Counted from the first letter of the stretch, positions 1 to 7,621 are shown. The stretch: 12,313 bases of DNA from Intestinibacter sp. (GCF_022780145.1 NZ_JALEXO010000246.1:1-12313); one strand, 5' to 3'. Translations and numbers: made by a program. Notes: generated by a model not told the origin, from the letters alone.

Positions 1-6
1 AATATA

Positions 7-35
7 CATTATAAAAAATGTTATAATGATATTAA
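7..35. promoter_or_regulatory. Inverted repeat / PerR-box-like operator over the -10
   Basis: Two overlapping symmetric signals are visible. CATTATAA (7-14) and TTATAATG (21-28) form a perfect 8-bp inverted repeat with a 6-base spacer. Bases 21-35, TTATAATGATATTAA, match the Bacillus PerR-box consensus TTATAATnATTATAA at 12 of 14 defined positions, with both mismatches in the right half. The site covers the putative -10, where a bound repressor would block RNA polymerase. The consensus is known from Bacillus; its use here is inference, and AT-rich sequence produces such matches readily. Confidence 0.3.
22..27 (+). promoter_or_regulatory. Putative -10 element of the ter operon promoter
   Basis: A perfect TATAAT lies 51 bases before the first terD start codon and would give a leader of about 45 nt. 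The matching -35 element would fall at or beyond the left edge, so the promoter cannot be scored in full. No other candidate is better placed ahead of terD1. TATAAT is common by chance in DNA this AT-rich, so the call rests mainly on position. Confidence 0.45.
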
Positions 36-78
36 ATAAGATAAAAACTTTAATCAAATTTTAAAAGGAGAGATAAAA

Positions 79-657
79 ATGGCAATTACATTATCAAAAG
101 GTCAAAAGGTTAGTTTAACTAAAGGAAATCCAGGACTTAAACATCTAGTTGTTGGACTAGGATGGGATACTAATAAATACGATGGAGGATTTGATTTTGA
201 CTTAGATTCAGCTGCTTTTTTATTAGGAGAAAGTGGAAAAGTAAATAGCGATGCAGATTTTGTTTTCTACAATAACTTAAAGCACTCATCAGGAGCTGTT
301 GAGCATCTAGGAGATAATTTAACTGGAGCAGGTGATGGAGACGATGAACAAATAAAGGTTGATTTAAGCTTAGTGCCAGCTAATGTAAGTAAAATTGCTT
401 TTACTGTAACTATACATGAAGCTCTAGAAAGAAGACAAAATTTTGGACAAGTAAGTAATTCATTTGTAAGAGTTGTAAATGAAGACACTAAAGAAGAACT
501 TTTAAACTACGAATTAGGTGAAGATTTCTCTATAGAAACAGCTATAGTTGTTTGTGAAATATACAGACATAATGGAGAATGGAAATTCAATGCTTTGGGT
601 TCAGGGTTTGAAGGAGGGCTTGAAGCTCTTTGTAAAAACTTTGGAATAAACGTATAA
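79..657 (+). CDS. terD: TerD-family calcium-binding stress protein (paralogue 1)
   Basis: This is a full-length 192-residue TerD-domain protein, the usual single-domain size. The family is tied to tellurite, phage and envelope-stress resistance, and characterised members are cytosolic Ca2+ binders. Visible hallmarks are the N-terminal TLSKGQ stretch, GLGWD at 26-30, the acidic DFDLD at 39-43, and GDN (78-80) followed by GDGDDE (85-90). These acidic clusters are the expected Ca2+ ligands. There is no signal peptide or membrane segment. The start is supported by AAAAGGAG at 63-70, eight bases before ATG. It opens a tandem array: the next protein aligns with it over all 192 residues without a gap, with 141 identities (73%) by my hand count. 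It corresponds to the Bacillus YceC/D/E proteins; which one is not clear. Confidence 0.95.
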   Translation: MAITLSKGQKVSLTKGNPGLKHLVVGLGWDTNKYDGGFDFDLDSAAFLLGESGKVNSDADFVFYNNLKHSSGAVEHLGDNLTGAGDGDDEQIKVDLSLVPANVSKIAFTVTIHEALERRQNFGQVSNSFVRVVNEDTKEELLNYELGEDFSIETAIVVCEIYRHNGEWKFNALGSGFEGGLEALCKNFGINV

Positions 658-680
658 GACTAAGTGAGGGGGAAAGTAAA

Positions 681-1259
681 ATGGCAATCACATTAAAAAA
701 AGGACAAAAAATCGATTTAACTAAAGGAAATCCAGGTCTTAAACATATTAAGTTAGGATTAGGTTGGGATACTAATGTATTCGATGGAGGAGAAGATTTC
801 GACCTAGATGTAAGTTTATTTATGGTTTCTAAAAGTGGAAAAGTAGAACACGATGAGGATTTTATATTCTACAACAATTTAAAGCATCCATCTGAAGCTG
901 TTGAACATTTAGGCGATAATAGAACTGGTGATGGCGATGGTGACGATGAAGAAATACTAGTAGATTTTTCTAAAATGCCAGACTATGTAGAAAAAATAGC
1001 TGTAACAGTTACTATATATGAAGCTAAAGAAAGAAGACAAAACTTTGGACAAGTAAACAATTCATATGTAAGACTTCTAAATTCAGATAATGATGAAGAA
1101 TTACTTAGATACGACTTGGGTGAAGATTTCTCTATAGAAACTGCAGTAGTTGTATGTGAAATATACAAACACAACGGTGAATGGAAATTCTCTGCAGTAG
1201 GTTCAGGATTTGAAGGAGGACTTGAAGCTCTTTGTAGAAACTACGGTTTAAACGTATAA
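681..1259 (+). CDS. terD: TerD-family calcium-binding stress protein (paralogue 2)
   Basis: This second 192-residue TerD protein follows the first after 23 bases with its own strong site, GAGGGGGA at 666-673, so each copy is translated independently. It keeps GLGWD (26-30), DFDLD (39-43), GDN (78-80) and an even more acidic GDGDGDDE (83-90), so Ca2+ binding should be retained. Differences from paralogue 1 cluster at 44-57 and 91-105 and include the residues just after DFDLD. The last 50 residues are nearly the same in both proteins. The pattern suggests an older tandem duplication kept under selection with divergence of particular surfaces. Both proteins are probably co-expressed and may form mixed assemblies (inference). 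No frameshift or truncation is seen. Confidence 0.95.
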   Translation: MAITLKKGQKIDLTKGNPGLKHIKLGLGWDTNVFDGGEDFDLDVSLFMVSKSGKVEHDEDFIFYNNLKHPSEAVEHLGDNRTGDGDGDDEEILVDFSKMPDYVEKIAVTVTIYEAKERRQNFGQVNNSYVRLLNSDNDEELLRYDLGEDFSIETAVVVCEIYKHNGEWKFSAVGSGFEGGLEALCRNYGLNV

Positions 1260-1283
1260 TATGAACTAATTGGAGGAAGAGAT

Positions 1284-1898
1284 ATGTCAATAAATCTTAA
1301 AAAAGGACAAAAAATCGATTTAAGAAAATCTAATCCAGGATTAAGCGCAGTCAGAGTAGGATTAGGATGGGACCCTGTAGAACAAGGTGGAGGAGGATTT
1401 TTAAAATCCCTATTTGGCTCAGGAAAGGCTGATATAGATTGTGATGCGTCTGTATTTTTATTAAATGGAGATAGCAAGCCAGTAGATTTAATTTATTTTG
1501 GAAATTTAAGAACTAGAAACGATTCTATAATACATACAGGAGATAATTTAACTGGAGAAGGAGAAGGCGATGATGAAGTTATCTTAGTAGACCTAGATAG
1601 AATAGATCCTAATATAGATAAATTATTATTTGTTGTAAATATTTACGACTGTGTCAGAAGAGGCCAAGATTTTGGTATGATCCAAAATGCATACATAAGA
1701 ATTATGGATGCCAAAAATAATTCTGAAATAGCTAGATACAACTTATCAGACGATTATAGAGGAAAAACAGGTCTATTAGTTGGTCTTATATACAGATACA
1801 ATGGAACTTGGAAATTCAATGCAATAGGTGAAGGAACAAGAGACACAGGCTTAAACGACATGAAGAAAAATCTTGAAAGAAAAGCATATGGAGTGTAA
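1284..1898 (+). CDS. terD: TerD-family protein with a Gly-rich insert (paralogue 3)
   Basis: This 204-residue TerD-domain protein is clearly more divergent than the two before it. After GLGWD (26-30) it carries a glycine-rich, amphipathic insert at about 34-48 (GGGGFLKSLFGSG at 35-47) before the first acidic Ca2+ cluster, here DIDCD at 50-54. The second cluster is kept: GDN at 86-88, then GEGEGDDE at 91-98. The C-terminus is changed and basic (KKNLERKAYGV) and lacks the shared GSGFEGG ending. The insert could be a flexible arm that contacts membrane or a partner (inference). TGGAGGAAGA at 1271-1280 supports the ATG. Its stop is only 3 bases before the ATPase start, so the two are surely co-transcribed and probably translationally coupled. 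Confidence 0.94.
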   Translation: MSINLKKGQKIDLRKSNPGLSAVRVGLGWDPVEQGGGGFLKSLFGSGKADIDCDASVFLLNGDSKPVDLIYFGNLRTRNDSIIHTGDNLTGEGEGDDEVILVDLDRIDPNIDKLLFVVNIYDCVRRGQDFGMIQNAYIRIMDAKNNSEIARYNLSDDYRGKTGLLVGLIYRYNGTWKFNAIGEGTRDTGLNDMKKNLERKAYGV

Positions 1899-1901
1899 AA
1901 A

Positions 1902-4673
1902 ATGAAATTTTATGGTGAGACGAAAGAGAGCGTACTAAAGGAGCTCGATGTAGATAAAAGTAAAGGTCTTTCTAATGATGAAGTAAAAGAAAGAAGAGAA
2001 AAATACGGCTTAAATGAGTTTACGCCTAGAGAAGAAGGTAGCTTTTGGGATGATTTAAAAGATGCCCTATCAGAGCCTATGATAGTGATATTAATCGTAG
2101 CAGCTATAATAAGTGCTGTTATAGGAGAATTCCACGATGCAATAGGTATAGTATGTGCTATAGCAATAGGTATAGCGATAGGGATGATCACAGAAGGTCG
2201 TTCTAAAAAGGCTGCAGAAGCTCTATCAAAATTGACAGAAAATATAGAGGTAAAGGTGCTTAGAAATTCAAAGGTGGAGCAAGTATCAAAATCAGAATTA
2301 GTTCCTGGGGATATAGTTTTTATAGAAACAGGAGATATGATTCCAGCAGATGGTAGACTTATAAAGAGCATAAACCTAAAGGTCAGAGAAGATATGCTTA
2401 CAGGTGAATCTGATGACGTATCTAAAAAATGCGACGCTATTATCGGCATGGAAAAGGTCGAAACTAAAGACGGCATAAAAGAGCTTGAACCGATACCAGC
2501 AAAACAAATAAATATGGTATTTGGAGGAACTCTAGTTGCATATGGTACAGGTATGATGGTTGTAACTTCTATAGGAGACAATACTCAAATGGGAGATATA
2601 GCTAAAAACCTATCAGAAGAAGACGAGGAAACTCCACTTCAAATAAAGCTTGGACATTTAGGTGGATTAATAGCTAAGGTTTCAAGTGCTATAGCAGGAC
2701 TTTTATTTATATTCATGGTAGTAAGAATGGTCATGAATGGATTAAAAATAGATACTTCAGGAGTATTTGCATTTTTAGATTCTATAGACGAAGTAAAAAC
2801 TGCATTTACTGTTTGTGTAGCTTTAATAGTTGCGGCAGTTCCAGAAGGTCTTCCAACTATGATAAACATGACTCTTGCCATAACTATGCAAAAGATGGCT
2901 AAGATAAATGCCTTAGTTACTAAGAAGGAAGCCTGCGAAACTATAGGTTCTGTTTCAGTTATATGTTCAGATAAAACTGGTACATTAACTCAAAATAGAA
3001 TGACTGTAGAAGTGGCTTATATAGACGGTAGATACGTAGAAGATGAAAATATAAATTCAAATAGTTATTTCTTAGAAAACTGCACAGTAAACTCTACAGC
3101 AGATATAGAAGTACACGATGGCGAAACTAAATATCTAGGTAGTGCTACAGAATGTGCTCTACTTCTTAGAAATAAAGACGCTGATTATAGAAAAATGAGA
3201 AACGATGCAATTATAATTGCACAAAATCAATTCTCTTCTAACTTAAAGAGAATGTCTACTATAATCGCAAAAAATCACAAATACGTATTGCTTACAAAAG
3301 GTGCTCCAGAGGTAATTCTTGAGCTTTGTAAGTTTATAGAAGAGCCAAATGGAGTAAAAGAGCTTACACCAGATAGAAAACAAAATATATTATCTGAAAT
3401 AGCTAAATTACAAGAAAAATCTATGAGAGCATTGGGATTTGCATATAAAGAAATGCCTATATACGAAGAATCAAGTGAAGCTGCAATAGCGCTTGAAGAT
3501 GAAGATATAAGTATAGAAAAATGTGAAGAAAGCTTAGTATTTGGCGGATTTGTAGGTATTAGAGATCCACTTAGACCAGATGTAGCAGAGGCTGTTAAAA
3601 CTGCAAATCACGCAGGTGTAGCTGTAAAAATGCTTACAGGAGATAATATAAACACAGCTAGAGCGATAGGAGAAGATCTAGGTCTTCTTAAAAACAATAT
3701 GAGAGCTGTAGAAGCTTCATATATAGATACTTTAACTGATGAAGAATTAAAAGAAGAAATCAAGACAATAGCAATAGTTGCTAGAAGTAAGCCAGACAGC
3801 AAGATGAGAATAGTTCAAGCTCTACAAGCAAATGACGAAGTAGTAGCTGTAACAGGAGACGGTATAAACGACGCACCAGCTCTATCTAAGGCAGATGTAG
3901 GTATAGCAATGGGTATATCAGGAACAGAAGTCTCTAAAAACGCAGCAGACATCATACTTACTGACGACTCATTCTCAACTATAGTAAGTGGTATCAAATG
4001 GGGTAGAGGAATCTACGACAACTTCCAAAGATTCGTCCAATTCCAGTTGACAGTTAATATAATCGCGTTCTTAGTTGCGATTATCTCACAAGTATTAGGT
4101 CAAGAAATGCCGTTTACAACTATACAATTACTATGGGTTAATATAATAATGGACGGACCACCAGCACTTGCTCTAGGTCTTGAACCAGTTAGAAACCACG
4201 TATTAGACAGAAAGCCTGTCAATAGAAATGCAAGTATAATCACGAAATCTATGATTTTCACAATTATAGGTAATGCTTTTTATATAACATTGATACTTAT
4301 GTTACAATCTTCATTTAACATATTAAATGTTACACCGGAGCAAAATGAAACAGTAATGTTCTGTATATTTGCATTTAGTGCATTATTCAATGCATTTAAC
4401 TGTAGAGAGTTTAACTTCGACAGTATAATTCCAAATTTAACTAAAAATAAACTTGCCATAGAAATTATACTAGTTACAGGAATAGCACAAGTAATATTTA
4501 CACAAGTATTTAGAGACTTCTTCAATGCAGTTCCTCTTAGTATAACAGTATGGTTAAAAGTATTAGCTCTATCATTTACTGTTATAGTAGTAGATGAAGT
4601 AGTTAAATTTATAGGCAGATTATTTAAAAAGGAAGACAAAAAAGATAGCAATATGCCAAAAGTAGAGGCATAA
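1902..4673 (+). CDS. PMCA-type (P2B) calcium-transporting P-type ATPase
   Basis: This is a complete 923-residue P-type ATPase of the plasma-membrane Ca2+ pump class, which exports Ca2+ from the cytosol with ATP. In order: N-terminal cation-ATPase domain (about 5-45), TGES of the actuator (167-170), PEGLP in M4 (314-318), DKTGT with phosphorylated Asp357, KGAPE in the nucleotide domain (466-470), TGD (579-581) and TGDGIND (651-657). About ten membrane segments are visible. E315 (M4), N719 (M5), and N747/D751 (M6) keep one Ca2+ site. The position of SERCA Glu771 is Ala722, and Met750 replaces the SERCA Thr799; both resemble PMCA, so one Ca2+ per ATP is expected. The tail is short and basic, without a long calmodulin-binding extension. 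GGAG at 1890-1893 serves the start. It sits where Bacillus ter-like operons carry the TerC-like yceF. Confidence 0.95.
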   Translation: MKFYGETKESVLKELDVDKSKGLSNDEVKERREKYGLNEFTPREEGSFWDDLKDALSEPMIVILIVAAIISAVIGEFHDAIGIVCAIAIGIAIGMITEGRSKKAAEALSKLTENIEVKVLRNSKVEQVSKSELVPGDIVFIETGDMIPADGRLIKSINLKVREDMLTGESDDVSKKCDAIIGMEKVETKDGIKELEPIPAKQINMVFGGTLVAYGTGMMVVTSIGDNTQMGDIAKNLSEEDEETPLQIKLGHLGGLIAKVSSAIAGLLFIFMVVRMVMNGLKIDTSGVFAFLDSIDEVKTAFTVCVALIVAAVPEGLPTMINMTLAITMQKMAKINALVTKKEACETIGSVSVICSDKTGTLTQNRMTVEVAYIDGRYVEDENINSNSYFLENCTVNSTADIEVHDGETKYLGSATECALLLRNKDADYRKMRNDAIIIAQNQFSSNLKRMSTIIAKNHKYVLLTKGAPEVILELCKFIEEPNGVKELTPDRKQNILSEIAKLQEKSMRALGFAYKEMPIYEESSEAAIALEDEDISIEKCEESLVFGGFVGIRDPLRPDVAEAVKTANHAGVAVKMLTGDNINTARAIGEDLGLLKNNMRAVEASYIDTLTDEELKEEIKTIAIVARSKPDSKMRIVQALQANDEVVAVTGDGINDAPALSKADVGIAMGISGTEVSKNAADIILTDDSFSTIVSGIKWGRGIYDNFQRFVQFQLTVNIIAFLVAIISQVLGQEMPFTTIQLLWVNIIMDGPPALALGLEPVRNHVLDRKPVNRNASIITKSMIFTIIGNAFYITLILMLQSSFNILNVTPEQNETVMFCIFAFSALFNAFNCREFNFDSIIPNLTKNKLAIEIILVTGIAQVIFTQVFRDFFNAVPLSITVWLKVLALSFTVIVVDEVVKFIGRLFKKEDKKDSNMPKVEA

Positions 4674-4678
4674 CAATG

Positions 4679-4720
4679 TTTTAGCTGCTTTACTTTTATT
4701 TAAAAATAAAGCAGCTAAAA
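4679..4720 (+). other. Intercistronic hairpin without a U-tract
   Basis: A perfect 14-bp inverted repeat, TTTTAGCTGCTTTA (4679-4692) and TAAAGCAGCTAAAA (4707-4720), starts 5 bases after the ATPase stop. Inside it, after a C/A mismatch, TTTT (4694-4697) can pair with AAAA (4702-4705), extending the stem. The base after the right arm is not a T-run (TAATAAATGG), and the arms read T-outside/A-outside, the reverse of a normal intrinsic terminator on either strand. It may set relative expression of upstream and downstream genes by 3'-end protection or processing (inference). Confidence 0.6.
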
Positions 4721-4750
4721 TAATAAATGGCAAATTAAAAGGAGGATAAC

Positions 4751-6346
4751 ATGGAGTTAGGTAGCAAATCAAATATATTTAGTAAAATATTCTCCAGCCA
4801 ATCAGATAGAGGCAACTACACCTCATCTAAAGGATATGAAAATTATTTTTTAGCGTATATAGGTGTTGGTGATGCAGAGGTTTACGATTTAGAAATTTAT
4901 GAATTAAATAGAGAAATAAAAAGAAGAAAAAATATTGCTCTATTTACTAACAACATATTAAATCCAGATGATTTTGATATAATATCTTATCTTAAAGCTA
5001 AGACTTCTAAATACAATGGAAGTGTTTTTGATTTAGATATAGATTTAGTAGGATATGAAGAGATAAACAACAGGATAAAAAGAGCTTTTGATATTTTCTT
5101 AAAAGAAGAAGGAGATAAATTCAACAACGACAGGGTTAAATTTAATTTTATAATAAAGGTCATGAGTTGGATAAGAATCTATATAAATCCTTTAGTTATA
5201 GATTACAATGATGCTCCAAAGGTTGTAGTTTATGGAAATATTAAAAAACACGAGCTATATTTTTTATTGATTTTATATATCGCTGGATTTGATATTTTGT
5301 ATATAAATCCAAATGGATTAGGTGAGCTTCAAAATATAGATACAAATAAATACAATATAGAAATTGAAAATAATCCAATTGAAAACGATATAATTTCATT
5401 TGAAGAAAGAGTAAAAAAAGGAGAAATATTAGATAAATCTTCTATAAAAAAAGCATATACTGTAGGAGCACAGGCTTCAAAACAAATAAGCGATGAACTT
5501 TTAAACGATGCTGGATTTATAAAGCCATGGCAGCTTCAAAATAGAAATATAAAGACACTGCTTTTGAGTTCTACAGTAGATGAAGTCGATATATATTGGA
5601 AAGAGCCGATGAAACTTAGACCTGGATTTAAATTCGATGAAGAAATTGTGACTTTGCCGGTATTTTTTACAAAAATAGATGGAGTATACAGAGATTTAGA
5701 TGAATATTATTCATTAGTAGATAAATTACAGATAAAGGATTTTTCTTATTTTCTACAGTTTGACAACAATATAAGACCTCTAGCTAAACCGTTTGTTAGA
5801 GAGGGATACAACTTATCTTTCTTCGTCGAAAATAATGGAAGGCTTAATAAAAAAGCAATTATAAAAGAGGGAAATTTTTCTATTTCAAATTTAAGCTTGA
5901 GATGGCAGGAAAATATATTAAATAAAATAGAAGAAACTATTTTAAGTGATATGTTCATAGAAGGGCTCAACAAGGATGATATAGTTAAAGGTCTTTACAC
6001 TGTTTTAAATATGAATGAAAAATTCGTGTATTTAATAAACAGCTTTGACTATGCAAATATAAATCCTAAATTGATAATATATATTGAACAGATGAGGATG
6101 TTTACAAAGGAAATAGTATTTTTATTATTGACTCTAAGTAAAATCGGTTTTGATATAGTCATCTTTACTCCAGGAGGAGTAAACTGCATTGAAAATATTA
6201 TAAACAGTCAAATAGTGGATATTCATAGACTAGATGTAATAAATTATAATTTAAAATACAAATCATCAAGACAAAATAGCTATAATAATAGTAATAGAAA
6301 TCCGAGTTCATGGATTGAAAAATTATTCGGGAAATGGAGTGATTAG
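4751..6346 (+). CDS. yceG: YceG-family protein of Ter-associated systems
   Basis: This 531-residue protein is assigned to the bacterial YceG family ('putative component of biosynthetic module') from its length, the motifs below and its place directly before a TelA gene, the Bacillus yceG-yceH order. It is unrelated to the MltG/YceG murein transglycosylase. No catalytic motif is evident to me and the biochemical role is unknown. There is no signal peptide; hydrophobic stretches look like buried alpha/beta core strands and helices rather than membrane spans. Two equal-length segments, residues 166-196 and 453-483, resemble each other (12 of 31 identical, no gap) around GFDILYINPNG and GFDIVIFTPGG, pointing to an internal duplication. 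A Ser/Asn-rich linker (about 504-519) leads to a terminal WIEKLFGKW helix. AAAAGGAGG at 4737-4745 supports the ATG. Confidence 0.8.
   Translation: MELGSKSNIFSKIFSSQSDRGNYTSSKGYENYFLAYIGVGDAEVYDLEIYELNREIKRRKNIALFTNNILNPDDFDIISYLKAKTSKYNGSVFDLDIDLVGYEEINNRIKRAFDIFLKEEGDKFNNDRVKFNFIIKVMSWIRIYINPLVIDYNDAPKVVVYGNIKKHELYFLLILYIAGFDILYINPNGLGELQNIDTNKYNIEIENNPIENDIISFEERVKKGEILDKSSIKKAYTVGAQASKQISDELLNDAGFIKPWQLQNRNIKTLLLSSTVDEVDIYWKEPMKLRPGFKFDEEIVTLPVFFTKIDGVYRDLDEYYSLVDKLQIKDFSYFLQFDNNIRPLAKPFVREGYNLSFFVENNGRLNKKAIIKEGNFSISNLSLRWQENILNKIEETILSDMFIEGLNKDDIVKGLYTVLNMNEKFVYLINSFDYANINPKLIIYIEQMRMFTKEIVFLLLTLSKIGFDIVIFTPGGVNCIENIINSQIVDIHRLDVINYNLKYKSSRQNSYNNSNRNPSSWIEKLFGKWSD
5246..6199 (+). repeat. 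Diverged internal duplication in YceG-family protein
   Basis: Bases 5246-5338 and 6107-6199 encode two 31-residue segments alignable without gaps, sharing K, L-L-x-L, GFDI, P, G and N-I at the same positions (12 identities by hand count, with many conservative changes). Each predicts helix, then strand, then a Pro-Gly turn. The repeat is visible in protein, not as a DNA repeat, so it is old. The feature span covers both copies and the sequence between them. Confidence 0.5.
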
Positions 6347-6348
6347 TA

Positions 6349-7497
6349 ATGGGTATAGATATCAGTAAATTTTCAAACAATAACGATGAGGTTGTAGAAG
6401 TAGTAGAGAATCAACAGCCAGCTGTGCCAGAGGTAGCTCAAGATAACTTTGATATAGTTGAATATACAAACAACAAGAAGATGGAGCTTAGAAAATCTAA
6501 AGAAGTAGAAAACTTGACATCTTTAATAGAAGTAGACAATCCAAATACAATTCTTCAATTTGGTAAAGAAGCTTCTGAGGGGATAGCTAGAGTTTCAGAC
6601 AGCTTGCTTTCAACTATAAAGATGAACCAAAATGAAAAAAATTCAGAGATGCTAGTTAGACTTACTAAAATAATGGATAAGTTCGATCTAGATGATTTTG
6701 CAAAAACTAAGGAACCTAATTTCTTCCAAAAGATGTTTAAAAAGGCAAACAGTGCTATAGAAGTTATGTTCCAAAAATACGAAACTCTAGGCGGAGAAGT
6801 TGAAAAAATTCAAATCGAGCTTCAAAATTACGAAAGAGAAATAGCTGACTCTAATAAACAATTAGGAGCTATGCTAAATGAAAACTTCAACTACTACAAC
6901 GAGCTTCAAAAATACATTGTAGCAGGTGAAATGGGAGTAGAAGAATTAGACAACGAATTGCTTCCACAATTTAAAGCAAAGGCAGATATGGGAGATCAAA
7001 TGGACATAGCTAATTACCAAGAACTATTAAATATAAAGGATATGTTAGTTCAAAGAATTTACGACTTGAGAATAGCTGAAAATATTTCTCTTCAAACAAT
7101 ACCTATGCTTAGAACTATGCAACACAACAACTACGGATTAATAAGAAAAATAAACAGCGCCTTTGTAGTAACTCTACCAGTATTTAAACAATGCTTATCT
7201 CAAGCAATACTTATCAAAAAACAAGAGCTTCAAACTAAGTCTTTAAAAGCACTTGACGATAAGACTAATGAATTACTACTTAAAAACGCACAAAATGTAT
7301 CTAACGCAAGTACTCAAATTGCGAAGATGGCGACTTCAAGCTCTGTTCAAATAGAAACTCTAGAAAAAATGCACAACACTATTAAAAACGGTATAGAAGA
7401 AACTATGAGAATAGAACAGGCTAATAGAGATGCAATAGCTCAAAATACAAAACGATTAGAAGAATTAAATACTAATATAATAACTAACAGAAAATAA
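6349..7497 (+). CDS. telA: TelA/YceH-family toxic anion resistance protein
   Basis: This 382-residue protein fits the TelA (KlaA/YceH) family, close to the usual length of about 360-400. The family is linked to tellurite and other toxic-anion or cell-wall-antimicrobial tolerance; its biochemical activity is unknown. An acidic, low-complexity N-terminus (about 10-40) is followed by mostly helical sequence with long coiled-coil potential (about 145-245 and 285-375). The family-type basic block FFQKMFKKA lies at 125-133. There is no signal peptide or membrane helix, so it is cytosolic or peripheral. It starts 2 bases after the YceG stop, with GGAG at 6336-6339 inside the YceG gene, so the two are tightly coupled and probably act together. 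A terminator follows, making it the last gene of this operon. It could equally be called yceH by position. Confidence 0.9.
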   Translation: MGIDISKFSNNNDEVVEVVENQQPAVPEVAQDNFDIVEYTNNKKMELRKSKEVENLTSLIEVDNPNTILQFGKEASEGIARVSDSLLSTIKMNQNEKNSEMLVRLTKIMDKFDLDDFAKTKEPNFFQKMFKKANSAIEVMFQKYETLGGEVEKIQIELQNYEREIADSNKQLGAMLNENFNYYNELQKYIVAGEMGVEELDNELLPQFKAKADMGDQMDIANYQELLNIKDMLVQRIYDLRIAENISLQTIPMLRTMQHNNYGLIRKINSAFVVTLPVFKQCLSQAILIKKQELQTKSLKALDDKTNELLLKNAQNVSNASTQIAKMATSSSVQIETLEKMHNTIKNGIEETMRIEQANRDAIAQNTKRLEELNTNIITNRK

Positions 7498-7550
7498 TTT
7501 GTATTAAAACTACGATTTAAGATAATGAAATAAACTATTAAAAAGCAATC

Positions 7551-7586
7551 AAGCCGCAAAATAATATGTTTTGCGGCTTTAGTTTT
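7551..7586 (+). terminator. Intrinsic terminator after telA
   Basis: AAGCCGCAAAA (7551-7561) pairs perfectly with TTTTGCGGCTT (7569-7579) around a 7-base loop, giving an 11-bp stem with a GC core, followed by TAGTTTT. This is a canonical Rho-independent terminator 53 bases after the telA stop. It separates the TerD/ATPase/YceG/TelA block from the biosynthetic block; read-through is possible since no convincing promoter is seen before the next gene. Confidence 0.85.
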
Positions 7587-7621
7587 AAGATATATTTTAA
7601 AATAATTGTAGGAGGACGAAA

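Noticed and set aside
1910..2581. A 223-codon open frame on the minus strand opposite the ATPase N-terminal half.
   Set aside because: It lies wholly opposite a gene with intact family motifs, its Ser/Ile-rich protein looks like an antisense reading, and no ribosome binding site or related domain is seen.
4280..4651. A 123-codon minus-strand frame opposite the ATPase C-terminus, and similar shorter frames opposite other genes.
   Set aside because: These are shadows of strongly coding + strand sequence, without start signals or recognisable domains.
4679..4720. Reading the pump-yceG hairpin as a Rho-independent terminator.
   Set aside because: The right arm is followed by TAATAAATGG on the + strand and there is no T-run on the other strand either; the T and A runs are inside the stem in the wrong order.
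4751..6346. Calling the YceG-family protein an endolytic murein transglycosylase (MltG, also named YceG).
   Set aside because: It has no N-terminal membrane anchor, LysM-like segment or lytic motif; only the gene name is shared.
7571..7598. A promoter for the lyase block from TTGCGG with TATATT or TATTTT.
   Set aside because: The -35 match is poor and lies in the terminator arm, and the -10 options are weak or at the wrong distance.
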